The notes: a model not told the origin generated them from the sequence alone. A DNA stretch of 64,000 nucleotides from GCA-2733415 sp965178635 (GCA_965178635.1 CBCXVT010000029.1:35811-99810), one strand, 5' to 3'. Counted from the first letter of the stretch, positions 9,201-17,039 are shown. Translations and numbers: made by a program.

Positions 9201-10576
9201 ACAATAAGGATAATCAACTGACCAAAAAAGGCAGCATTCATCATTTTTTTTGAGGCATCTGCTGCAACGCCATCACGTTCTTTAGATGTCAATTTCCTTT
9301 TCTTTAAGACTTGCGAAGCAATAAGAAAAACTGTACTTTCTACAATAATCACAGCACCATCGACAATAATTCCGAAATCTATTGCTCCTAGACTCATTAG
9401 GTTAGCCCAAACATCAAACACATTCATTAGTATAAATGCGAACAACAAGGATAATGGAATTGTTGAAGCTACTATTAAACCACCACGCCAATTACCTAAT
9501 AAGAAAATAAGAACAAATATCACTATTAATGCCCCTTCAATTAGATTGGTAGCCACCGTTGAGGTTGTTTCTGCAATTAATTTGCTGCGGTCTAATAAAG
9601 GTTCTATAATGACTCCTTCTGGCAATGACTTTTCAATTTGAGCCATTCTCACTTTTACATTCTCAATGACATCGTTTGAATTAGCGCCCTTAAGCATCAT
9701 TACCAAACCACCAACTACTTCGCCTTCGCCATCTTGAGTTAAAGCGCCATAACGAATAGCAGCACCAAATTGTACCGTAGCAATGTCGCCAACGGTAATT
9801 GGAATATTGTTTGTGTTTTTAACTGTAATTTTTTTAATATCCTCTAAACTACGCACTAAACCTTCACCACGAATGAAATTGGCTTGATGGTTCTTTTCTA
9901 TGTATGCGCCACCTGTATTTTGATTGTTAGCTTCAAGAGCTTCAAAAACATCGGTAATTGTTAAACCAATAGCTTTTAGTTCGTTTGGGTCTACAGCGAC
10001 TTCGTATTGCTTAATTTTTCCACCTATAGCATTTACCTCAACGACACCTTCTACCATAGCCATTTGACGTTGCACAATCCAATCTTGCATTGTACGCAAA
10101 TCAGTAACCGAATATTTGTCTTTATACTCTGGTTTTACTTTAAGTGTGTATTGATAAATTTCTCCTAAACCAGAAGAAATGGGTCCCATAGTTGGCTCGC
10201 CAAAACCACTTGGAATTTGTTCTTTAACCTCGTTTAATTTTTCGGCTACTAATTGACGTGGTAGATAGGTTCCCATATCATCGTCAAAAACTATAGTAAC
10301 CACAGATAAGCCAAAACGAGAAATGGAACGGATTTCCTTTACATCAGGCAAGTTGCTCATTGCCACTTCCACAGGATACGTAACAAATTGTTCTATATCC
10401 TCTGTGCCTAAATTGGGTGCTTGCGTAATGACTTGAACTTGGTTATTGGTAATATCAGGAACAGCATCAATGGGTACTTGGGTCATACTCCAAATACCTG
10501 CTCCAACAATGGTAAGCGTTAGCAAACCAATAATGAATTTGTTATTGATTGAAAAATCAATGATTTTATTAATCAT
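6242..10576 (-). CDS. CzcA-type RND metal pump fused to a TolC-family outer-membrane channel
   Basis: One 1,444-residue open frame carries two normally separate parts. Residues about 1-1035 are an RND permease: the TM4 signature 'DFGIIVDGAVIIVES' holds the paired Asp and Glu typical of CzcA-like pumps for divalent cations, and 'GGEFIPQLDEGDIAFH' is the heavy-metal-efflux periplasmic motif. Residues about 1042-1064 form a hydrophobic segment ending GNAQ that looks like a retained signal peptide. Residues about 1065-1444 are a TolC/CzcC-like outer-membrane factor with long amphipathic helices. A separate CzcC gene is not seen nearby, consistent with a working fusion, and similar fusions are known in Bacteroidota. 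The adaptor gene follows at once. The fused protein may be cut at the internal signal peptide (inference). Confidence 0.92.
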   Translation of the reverse strand: MINKIIDFSINNKFIIGLLTLTIVGAGIWSMTQVPIDAVPDITNNQVQVITQAPNLGTEDIEQFVTYPVEVAMSNLPDVKEIRSISRFGLSVVTIVFDDDMGTYLPRQLVAEKLNEVKEQIPSGFGEPTMGPISSGLGEIYQYTLKVKPEYKDKYSVTDLRTMQDWIVQRQMAMVEGVVEVNAIGGKIKQYEVAVDPNELKAIGLTITDVFEALEANNQNTGGAYIEKNHQANFIRGEGLVRSLEDIKKITVKNTNNIPITVGDIATVQFGAAIRYGALTQDGEGEVVGGLVMMLKGANSNDVIENVKVRMAQIEKSLPEGVIIEPLLDRSKLIAETTSTVATNLIEGALIVIFVLIFLLGNWRGGLIVASTIPLSLLFAFILMNVFDVWANLMSLGAIDFGIIVDGAVIIVESTVFLIASQVLKKRKLTSKERDGVAADASKKMMNAAFFGQLIILIVFLPILALQGIEGKMFKPMALTFIFAMIGAMVLCLTYVPMMSALILRAPKSDKKSYGDKFVCWVEDKYQPLLEKALHKGKLIVGIAIVLFGITVFMFTKMGGEFIPQLDEGDIAFHAILKPGSSLTETIETTTKIEQIVKAKFPEVEKIVSRIGVAEIPTDPMPMDLADVFVILKPKSEWTTVETKDELIEKMKEAVEIVPGVNYEFTQPIEMRFNELLEGVREDIAIKLYGEDINVLSQKAEEISKIIAGTEGIGDMKAEATTGLPQMTISYNRNKLAQYGLQINTLNQIVQSAFAGGTAGVIFEGEKRFDLVVRLSSHNRKDITDVQNLFINLPSGTQIPLREVADVSYKAGPMQISRDNTNRRTYVGINVRGRDVKSLVGEIKTKLDAQLELPSGYFIRYGGAFENLERASNRLQTVVPIALLLIFVLIYFALKSLPQTLMIYIAIPMATIGGVVALWMRDMPFSISAGVGFIVLFGVAVLNGLVMISGLNELKEEGVTNLKDRIIEGTKRRIRPIMLTAFTDVLGFLPMAISASAGAEVQRPLATVVIGGLLTSTLLTLFVLPILYHWVENKSFKFQVNKKFVTATAIIVFMFLLPITGNAQQVSNSLPIVSMQEAVKMSKENYPSLKQRQLEIDKQQQLKGTAFDFGSTQIFTGGEEIKDGSGIYTAIGVGQSNINVFGISPKRKLQEQRIQLAQKAFQLSELELELEVKKAWANALQSKRKYNLYKELDSIYANFEKAVVLNYEVEAISRLEYSAAKNQVVQIQNKFMQSESEYAIALQKLNLWLVSDVFYTVQDEIDVENEINVDSFSLEAHPLYTMSQLQVAEAEANYKAAKAESLPKFNIQGGLQKVNGNSGFYTYQAGISIPFLSGTTKKQIRTAKFNKEIAAVNMLYKQKEVQSKFNQAKVNYQKWKTSWLFYKDDVLPLIKEQKTGALFAYKEGEIDYSAFTQLINQAIQSELEAQTAFVNYLQSIFELQYFKQ

Positions 10577-10698
10577 AGAAAATGTGTTAATTCAGTTAAA
10601 CTTTTCGATATAATTCTATTGTAATCATTAGAATCATTCGAAATGAAAAGAACCTTAAAGGCTCAAAATTGGATATAGTTATCCTCTAAAAAACTGAA

Positions 10699-11007
10699 TT
10701 ATGCCCGAGGTGGCTGTAATATGGAAGTTGTGATTTCTTTTTCTAAACTCTTATGATAGAAAAAATCTTGTGTAGAAATATACCTAAAATCAATGTTAGT
10801 ATAAACAAATTGATGATGTGTGGCATTGATATGGCAGCATTGACAAATGCAAAAAGGTGAACATAAATCTGAACCTTGATGCTGATGGTCATCTGTTGAG
10901 TGTGAAATTTCTGTTTTCACCTCACCATCAGACACAATACCATCTTCGCACGGTGTTAAATTAAGTGCGAAAATATAAATAGACAGTATGAAGGCTAAAA
11001 ATTTCAT
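10699..11007 (-). CDS. DUF6660 family small exported protein
   Basis: A 102-aa protein with an N-terminal hydrophobic signal (MKFLAFILSIYIFALNLTPC), a His-rich central stretch (DDHQHQG), a dense cysteine cluster 'CSPFCICQCCH' and a terminal PPRA. This matches DUF6660, a Bacteroidota family usually located directly upstream of CzcA-type pump genes. Function is unknown; the Cys/His motifs suggest periplasmic metal binding (inference). It is probably the first gene of the leftward metal operon. A TATATTTG element lies on the minus strand at 11012-11019, only a few bases from the start codon. Confidence 0.75.
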   Translation of the reverse strand: MKFLAFILSIYIFALNLTPCEDGIVSDGEVKTEISHSTDDHQHQGSDLCSPFCICQCCHINATHHQFVYTNIDFRYISTQDFFYHKSLEKEITTSILQPPRA

Positions 11008-11342
11008 TAAACAAATATATAATATTTTTTAATGCAATGGTGTTGCAAAAGTTTTCTCAAAATAATAATTCATCTATTTTATCATTTACCCATTACAAAA
11101 AGTGCTTTTTTATATTCTAACATTTGCATGTCATAATTTACTGTAAGGATGCACTAGTTTAATTGAAATGCATTTTTTAAAGTTTGAGGATAACGGTTTA
11201 GCTATGAATAAGTACGTTGCAAAAAACAGAGGGAGCTATTCAGTTTTTATTTACTAATTTAGGAGCCTAAACACGACACTAATCATACACATTACAGTTG
11301 GTAATAGCCCTCCTCTGGTAAATTTGGTATTTTAAAAACACA
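11008..11342. other. Non-coding stretch with an imperfect inverted repeat
   Basis: No open frame here looks coding. The stretch separates the metal cluster from the decayed accessory region. It contains arms CAGAGGGAGCTATT (11227-11240) and AATAGCCCTCCTCTG (11303-11317), which can pair imperfectly around a loop of about 60 bases. Such structured spacers are frequent next to accessory genes in Bacteroidota; its role is unknown. Confidence 0.4.
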
Positions 11343-11624
11343 ATGCAAGTAAAAAAGAAACATCACTATGTTTGGAAAGAATACTTGAAAGCGTGGTCTG
11401 AAAACAACCAAGTACCAGCACTAATTAAAAAATCAGGAAAAATCATAAAAGCTAATCCCGAAGGTTTAGCGCAACAAAGGTATTTTTATGCACTTGAAGA
11501 ATTTACTCAAGAAGAGGAAATTATTCTTAAAAAGCTAGTTAACCAATGGAGTAAAGAATCTACTATCAAAATTAATATCAACTTTAGAGGCATTTGCATC
11601 AAAACCATTCCATATATATTCTGA
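11343..11624 (+). pseudogene. DUF4238 family gene, 5' fragment
   Basis: The frame starts MQVKKKHHYVWKEYLKAWS, the typical N-terminus of DUF4238 proteins (normally ~250-350 residues), a family of unknown function common in defence-rich regions. Family-like sequence lasts to about residue 72 (base ~11,560). The final ~20 codons (IKININFRGICIKTIPYIF) are instead antisense to a fragment of a different gene, so the reading frame is a chimera created by a rearrangement. It is the only plus-strand gene in this part of the element. It is almost certainly non-functional. Confidence 0.6.
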
Positions 11625-11660
11625 TATTGCCTTACGATAATCACTTGGCAAACCGCTAGT
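11562..11660 (-). pseudogene. Internal fragment of an HSP90/MORC-like ATPase gene
   Basis: Reading the minus strand from 11660 gives 33 codons with TSGLPSDYRKAISEYIWNG followed by FDANASKVDINFDS. This is the characteristic N-terminal helix of GHKL-fold ATPases (HATPase_c), in which the Glu and the 'NGFDA' Asn/Asp contact Mg-ATP. A stop lies just upstream where the 227-bp repeat begins, and the similarity ends downstream where DUF4238 sequence starts, so only a scrap remains. Proteins with this helix are common in bacterial defence loci. The identification rests on a short motif. Confidence 0.5.
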
Positions 11661-11664
11661 ATTC

Positions 11665-11891
11665 TATACTTTTTGATGTTATTTTGGCTGTATGTTTTTT
11701 CATGTTTTAAAAATGATAAATTTTACACTTAAAAATTTAAGTTATTACTATTGCTCATCTTTATCTTTTATTAAATCATCAATATGAACAGTCACTTCAC
11801 CTAATAAAATATTTACCTTCTTTTTTAGGTCTTCGTACTCTTCAGCACCTAATTCATCAATATTTATATTATTTTTTTTTAACTCACTAAC
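11665..11891. repeat. 227-bp direct repeat, copy 1 (partial)
   Basis: Nearly identical to 13520-13747, with a one-base indel (TTTAAAAATG versus TTTAAAGTATG) and one or two substitutions. It carries the last ~48 codons and the 3' flank of the 68-aa gene found intact at 13604-13810, but lacks that gene's 5' end. Offset between copies is 1,855-1,856 bases. Confidence 0.9.
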
Positions 11892-12113
11892 GAAACCATA
11901 TGATTCATTCTAATGAATTTGTTCTTGCCAGTTTAACAGAACAATTAGACGAATATAAAAACTGCAAAATAACATCGTATCTAGTCTACTTACGAATAAG
12001 CTTCTCAGATTTTATTTAACAATTTTACGCTAAAATAAGCGAAACATCATATACAAAACCATTACTCTTAATTTAGAATCAGATCGTATTATTGTTATTA
12101 AGCTAGATCTAAA
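11892..12113. other. Unassigned stretch between repeat copy 1 and the NADAR gene
   Basis: A plus-strand frame of 39 codons (11900-12019, starting MIHSNEFVLASLTEQ) is present but matches nothing I recognise and may be a gene remnant. No RNA gene or clear terminator is visible in the rest. Confidence 0.3.
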
Positions 12114-12720
12114 TCAAACAGAATCGTTATTTTCAAACTCAAAAATAGCATTACAAACTGTTTCAATTGAAGAGCCATATAGCAAAAAACCGTATCTGTC
12201 TAAAGGCTGTACACAATTGATATCATTGTTGTCAAAAACGAACTCTTCTCTTGACTGCATTAACAAACGACCTAAGGCATTTTTCCCAATTAATTTATTT
12301 GTTTCAATTTCTACAGCAGCCCAATCTTTATCTTTATTTGATAACTCTACTATTGACTTAGTTTCTGTTTCTTTTTAATGCATTAGAAAATTTATCATAA
12401 TTCTGAGATAACTTAACTTTTAAAACCCAATACATTATTGAATATTTCACTTCTTCCCAATCTTGCCTTGTATGGTTTAAATATTTGCGACTAATCATTT
12501 TAGCAGTCATAGGACTGTTTTGCTCAATTATTTCTTGCTGTATAGCAGGAAATAATGGATAACGACAAGCTTGATATAACGCTTCTGCAGAAGGTATTAT
12601 AATGTCGTTAACTCTAATTGAGTAACCACCAGCCATATTTGAAAGCCCACCAAACCTTGCTTTAGTGCTTTTAAAAGCTATGACATCTTTCTTATTATAT
12701 GTTCTTTCTGAAATTTTCAT
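12114..12720 (-). pseudogene. NADAR family N-glycosidase-like gene, one frameshift
   Basis: NADAR (YbiA-like, COG3236) proteins act on N-glycosidic bonds of ADP-ribose or riboflavin-pathway compounds, and some remove ADP-ribose from guanine. The first frame (12358-12720) shows FGGLSNMAGGYSIRVND, then SAEALYQACRYP, then WVLKVKLSQNYDKFSNAL. At the A5 run on the minus strand (plus 12372-12376) the frame breaks after NALKRNRN. Dropping one A restores KETETKSIVELSNKDKDWA and the rest of the family to a stop at 12114, including 'NALGRLLMQSREEF'. Total length, ~202 codons, would be normal. It starts 23 bases after the phosphoribosyltransferase gene, an apparent two-gene unit. The homopolymer shift could be real decay, a sequencing error or phase variation. 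Confidence 0.75.
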
Positions 12721-12743
12721 TTATTACAATATATAAAAATAAT

Positions 12744-13519
12744 TTATAACCCTCTATTTTTAAGGCCAAAAAGAGGCAACCAATTATGACCCGGAACATC
12801 CCACCAAAACACTAAAGGACAGGTGTTTGAAATATTTCTCCATGTAAAAGACAATGTGCCAGTACCAAAGGTTTTATGAGATTTAACAGTATCACCTAAT
12901 GGTCTTTTTCTTCTATCAGGGTTTTCTGTTTGTACCTTACCAAGTAATTCCACACCTTTTTCTAAAAAAATCTTCTCAAGCTTTACTCTATTTTCTGGGC
13001 TACTAAAAAACACCTCGTTTTTTGGTAAATTAGAAGGTCTAAAAGCAGGAACACTTTCGTTTACCATATCTAATCCTGCTAAATATTCTAATGTTGACTT
13101 AGACTGCTCTTCTATTGGGTAAACACCATTCAATTTTTGATTTTCCTGCAATCCACTTTGTTTTTATATGGTTTTCAACTACATAGTCTTTACCAACTAG
13201 AAGCACTTTTTTAATTTTATCATCAAACTGCTTCATCAAACGCCATTCCATCTTACTAAACCCAGATGAATGATAACAAAACAAACTTATACCTAGAGTT
13301 TTTGTCTTATTAATAATTGCCTTATAATTTTCATTTACCTCATCGTCTTTAGCATCTAGCCAAATAGCTAAATCTCGATACACAGTGCCTCCAGTTGCCA
13401 ATACATCGTCAAAATAAATGTAATTCTTCTTAGGGGTATCTATGGATACCTTATAATCAACCATAAATTCAGTTTGTAAAATTTGATCAACGATTGATAA
13501 AATTTCTGGTTGACTTTTA
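12744..13519 (-). pseudogene. Phosphoribosyltransferase-like (PRTase-CE type) gene, 5'-truncated and frameshifted
   Basis: The upstream part (from 13464) shows the PRPP-binding loop 'YIYFDDVLATGGT', diagnostic of the phosphoribosyltransferase fold. The downstream part (12744-13151) carries a C-terminal 'FGTGTLSFTWRNISNTCPLVFWW' motif ending near W-LPLFGL, as in the PRTase-CE family. The frames switch near 13130-13165 (NHIKTKW to LQENQKLNGVYP). Upstream of the ATG at 13464 the frame continues in-family-like sequence (KSQPEILSIVDQ) to the edge of the direct repeat at 13520 without a start, so the 5' end has been lost. Family members are unstudied enzymatically and lie in conflict-type loci; pairing with NADAR suggests nucleotide or ADP-ribose chemistry (inference). 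Confidence 0.65.
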
Positions 13520-13747
13520 TATACTTTTTGATGTTATTTTGGCTGTATGTTTTTTCATGTTTTAAAGTATGATAAATTTTACACTTAAAAATTTAAGTTA
13601 TTACTATAGCTCATCTTTATCTTTTATTAAATCATCAATATGAACAGTCACTTCACCTAATAAAATATTTACCTTCTTTTTTAGGTCTTCGTACTCTTCA
13701 GCACCTAATTCATCAATATTTATATTATTTTTTTTTAACTCACTAAC
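13520..13747. repeat. 228-bp direct repeat, copy 2
   Basis: Second copy of the repeat at 11665-11891. It covers the 3' three quarters of the 68-aa gene plus 84 bases of its downstream flank. The two copies bracket the phosphoribosyltransferase-NADAR segment, so homologous recombination between them would delete about 1.86 kb. Confidence 0.9.
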
Positions 13748-13810
13748 AATTGATTCAGCAATATTTCTTGTTAAAGGATTGATAATTGGTCTTAAATCTT
13801 CTTCTTTCAT
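13604..13810 (-). CDS. Small hypothetical protein, 68 aa
   Basis: Acidic 68-residue protein beginning MKEEDLRPIINPLTRNIAE, predicted almost wholly helical, without a signal peptide or membrane segment. I do not recognise a family. It starts 12 bases past the stop of the restriction-modification pseudogene, so it was probably the last gene of that operon and may be an accessory or immunity-type partner. A 5'-truncated second copy lies at 11748-11891 inside repeat copy 1. There the final Leu codon has become Gln. Confidence 0.55.
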   Translation of the reverse strand: MKEEDLRPIINPLTRNIAESIVSELKKNNINIDELGAEEYEDLKKKVNILLGEVTVHIDDLIKDKDEL

Positions 13811-13821
13811 AATGATTTTAT

Positions 13822-16800
13822 TTAACTATTCTCCACTATCTTAATTTCATCATCTGTTAAGCCATATAACTCATACACCATAGCATCAATTTCTTTGTCT
13901 GTTTGGTTAATTTGTTGTTGTAAGGCTTGAGCTTCTGCTTTTTTAGTTTCAAACACATCCATCCACTCCATTTCATCTAGTTTGGTTAAGGTTGCTATAG
14001 GTGTTTGCTCATTTTTAACACGCTCTTTATTTTCTTTTTTTATAGCTTTATTGAGTTCTTTTATAAACTCACCAAATTCTAACTCATGCCAGTTTTGAAG
14101 CTTTTTAGATAGCTTTTCTATTGAAAATTGAGATTGAAGGTATTTGTGAAATATACGTAGTACTAACTCTATGAAGCTCTTTATTAGCCAGTAATACGTC
14201 CCTAACTAAACCCTTTATTTATTCTTTTATCAGATTGGGGAAATATTGGAAACTGCCTAATGTATTCAGGTAAAAACTTACCCCTCCTTTTAACCATTTT
14301 AGTGTAATAAAATGAACTCAGTTTTGAATTTAAAATACCTAATGTAGAATAATAATTCAATTAAAGAAGAATTCTTTAAAAGTGTTGTCTTTGGTCTTTG
14401 AAAGGACTAATAAACGGTTCGATTAATTCCCTGTTAGAACAAATGATTAGTTTCTGATCTATATAGTAACCATTATCGTCAAATGTAGCATTTAATCCTC
14501 CTGAAATTGCTCTAACCAATATCTTAGGCTGTTCGTGTAATTCTGGGAATGTTGGTTAGACATTATGTCTTTGTCATATTCTAAATATTTCTCTATATTT
14601 TTTATTAAATTTCTACCTACATCTTTACCTTCAAGATACTTATGGCATTTTTCATTTGCCTTTTTGAGCCCTTTAGGAAATCATCTTTTTTTCTATCATC
14701 AATTTTACTAAATGCTACTATCTTTACTTACATAGTGATATAGACTCTAATGGAAACTTTTTTCTTTTATTTTATCAATTACTTTTAATGAACTATCATC
14801 AAGATCGATTCTGAATTGAAAACCATCCGTATTCTTAAACACAGATTTGATTAATGAAAGTAATCCTCTGAAAATTCATTATACTCTTGTTTGGATTTCA
14901 GAATAACAACTTCAATGTAAATTTCACTACCTCATTATTAATTCGACAGTGTTAGAATACAGGTAATTTATGTTGCGTCACTGAAAAACATAAATGACCA
15001 AAACTAATATACTTTCTAACTGATTAATTAATTTAATATTTTTTCTTCTTAAATAGTCTTCCATAACCAAAATCAGCTATCAAAAACTTACTGCTGGAAT
15101 AATATAACTAATAACACCATGGTTTTAATTAATGCAATGGAATTTTTTCAATAAACAAAAACGTAATATTCAGTCGCTGATTTTAAGATATTTTGCCAAT
15201 TCTAAACTTTCTTTTTGATTGAAATCCTTGATTGTTTGAACTCTAACATAAGGTGGATTACCTATCACCACATCAAAACCACCTTTTTTAAACACTTGCG
15301 GGAATTGCTCTTCCCAATTAAAAGCTTTATCTCCTGCAACAGTTTTATTATCTATTAAAGAGTTCCCACATTTAAGATTACTGTTTAAGTTGTTAAGCTT
15401 ACGCCTAGGCTGTGCTGTTCGTAACCAAAGAGAAAGTTTTGCTATTTCTACAGATTCTTCATTTAAATCTACACCATAAATATTATTTTCTAATATGGTA
15501 TTTTCAATATCAGAAAACACAATACCACCTCCTAATACTTTTGCTTTTAGCTCATCTATATACCCATGCTCTTTTATTAAAAAATCTAATGCTTGGTTTA
15601 AAAATGCTCCAGAACCACAAGCTGGGATCACAAATGGTAAGTTGTAAGAGCCATTCTCTATATGTCATCAAGTGTTAGCAACTAGTTTTTCAATAGTACT
15701 CTTATTTCTATTCTTACGCCCTTTAAAGTATTCTTCTTCTTTAAAACCTAGTTCTATTTTCTTTTCTGTACATAGTTTACCAATGGTATTTTCTACAATG
15801 TATTTGGTAATGTATTTAGGCGTATAGAATACACCATCTTTTTTACGTTTAGATTTTTGCTTGTCAAAATCACCTCCTTCAATTTCTGCATTTACGCTTT
15901 CAATTTCATTTAAGTGAGTTTTCAAAAATGTGTCCTAATATGTTTACATCTACTTGACTTTCAAAATCGTAAGCAGCTAGTTTCTTCGTATGGTTGTATA
16001 ATAACTCATTATCTATTTCAAGGCTATCTAATACGGTATCTTCTTTAAACAACCCACCGTTATAGGCGTATATTTCTGCTCTTGCTTTTGTACCTTGTCT
16101 TCCTTTATCTAAAAACTTAAAATACTGCTTAAACATAGCGTAAAGCGGTCTGTCATCTCCAAAATCTACATCTGCTTTCCACTTGTCTAATATTTGTAAG
16201 GTACTATTAGGAGGTAGTAAACCTCTATCTTCTGCAAAGAAAACAAAGAGGTATCTGTCAATTAACTTTTGTGATTTCTGAAACAGCGTCAATTTTACAT
16301 TTTTCTCTAAACGTAATAACTCTGCTTTAGCATCATCATCTAAGCTATCTGAGTCTTCTGTATTACTTTGTAAGCCTTTTAAACGTTTGGCATTACGCTT
16401 TACTAAATCTCTAAACAACTCTCTTTTAAATACTGAGTAATCTTTATAAAATTGCTTGGTAATTTGTTCTTCTTCAACTACAGAAGCTTCTTTTATTTTT
16501 AATGGTATGTTATTTAATATATTGTCTTTTTGTAAGCACAAGTATAATAATGCAAACTGTTCTTCTGTTAATTCAAATAAATTAAACTCTTCAAACTCCG
16601 TAGCGTCATTTATATAAAAGCGTAGCTTCTCAAAGTTAGACGTAATTACATATACACATCCTTTTTGATTGGCTTTATAGTCAAACGCTTGTTTACGAAT
16701 ACTTTCTAAATCTTTAGTGTTTGTGCCTTTTAACTCAATAACTCCAACAGCGACATCATTACTCAATATTGCGCCATCTGCTTTACGTGCATTGGTTTGG

Positions 16801-17039
16801 TTTTTATACTCAGCTACTAAATTAAAATCTGCTTTAGGTTTTAAGGTATAATCCAGCACATTTACAAACAACTCGGTCAAGAAAATACCTTGGTATTCTT
16901 CTTCTTTAGAGTTGCGAATGTTTTCTTGTATGGTACTATCTAAGAAGTACTTAGAGTACTTTTTATACGCTTTATTTAGTTTGGTAGTGTCTAATTGTTT
17001 TAAATATTTTTTAAGTACAGACGCTTGGTATAATGCCAT
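13822..17039 (-). pseudogene. Type IIG restriction-modification enzyme gene (Eco57I-like), multiply frameshifted
   Basis: The span equals about 1,070 codons, the usual size of single-chain restriction-methyltransferases. Segments in order: N-terminal nuclease/helical part (15906-17039, with 'VAVGVIELKGTNTKDLESIRKQ'); 'KKDGVFYTPKYITKYIVENTIG' (15668-15925); methyltransferase motif I 'PACGSGAF' and motif IV 'VIGNPPYVRV' (15170-15631); recognition-domain remnants (KMVKRRGKFLPEYIRQFP near 14,270); and the C-terminus 'DKEIDAMVYELYGLTDDEIKIVE' with a stop at 13822. Frame breaks lie near 15,920, 15,670, 15,628 (an extra C in GATCCC) and 15,175, and further ones plus nonsense changes between 14,170 and 15,170. 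The decay includes substitutions, so sequencing error is unlikely. Neither nuclease nor methylase can be made. Confidence 0.85.

Noticed and set aside
10589..10700. Ten-bp inverted repeats TAATTCAGTT and AACTGAATTA about 100 bases apart between the fused pump and DUF6660 genes, considered as ends of a small insertion element
   Set aside because: No transposase, target duplication or further end-like sequence; AT-rich 10-bp matches at this distance can arise by chance.
11100..11342. Left attachment site of the element (second copy of the tRNA-Pro 3' end)
   Set aside because: No stretch resembling the T-arm or acceptor sequence of the tRNA was found here or elsewhere in the window, so no site is claimed.
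13099..13151. Overlap of two frames in the phosphoribosyltransferase region as a programmed frameshift
   Set aside because: No slippery heptamer plus downstream structure is evident, and the gene is also truncated at its 5' end, so decay is simpler.
15412..15678. Plus-strand 88-codon frame opposite the methyltransferase motifs
   Set aside because: Low-complexity Leu-rich translation antisense to recognisable type IIG methylase sequence; a shadow frame.
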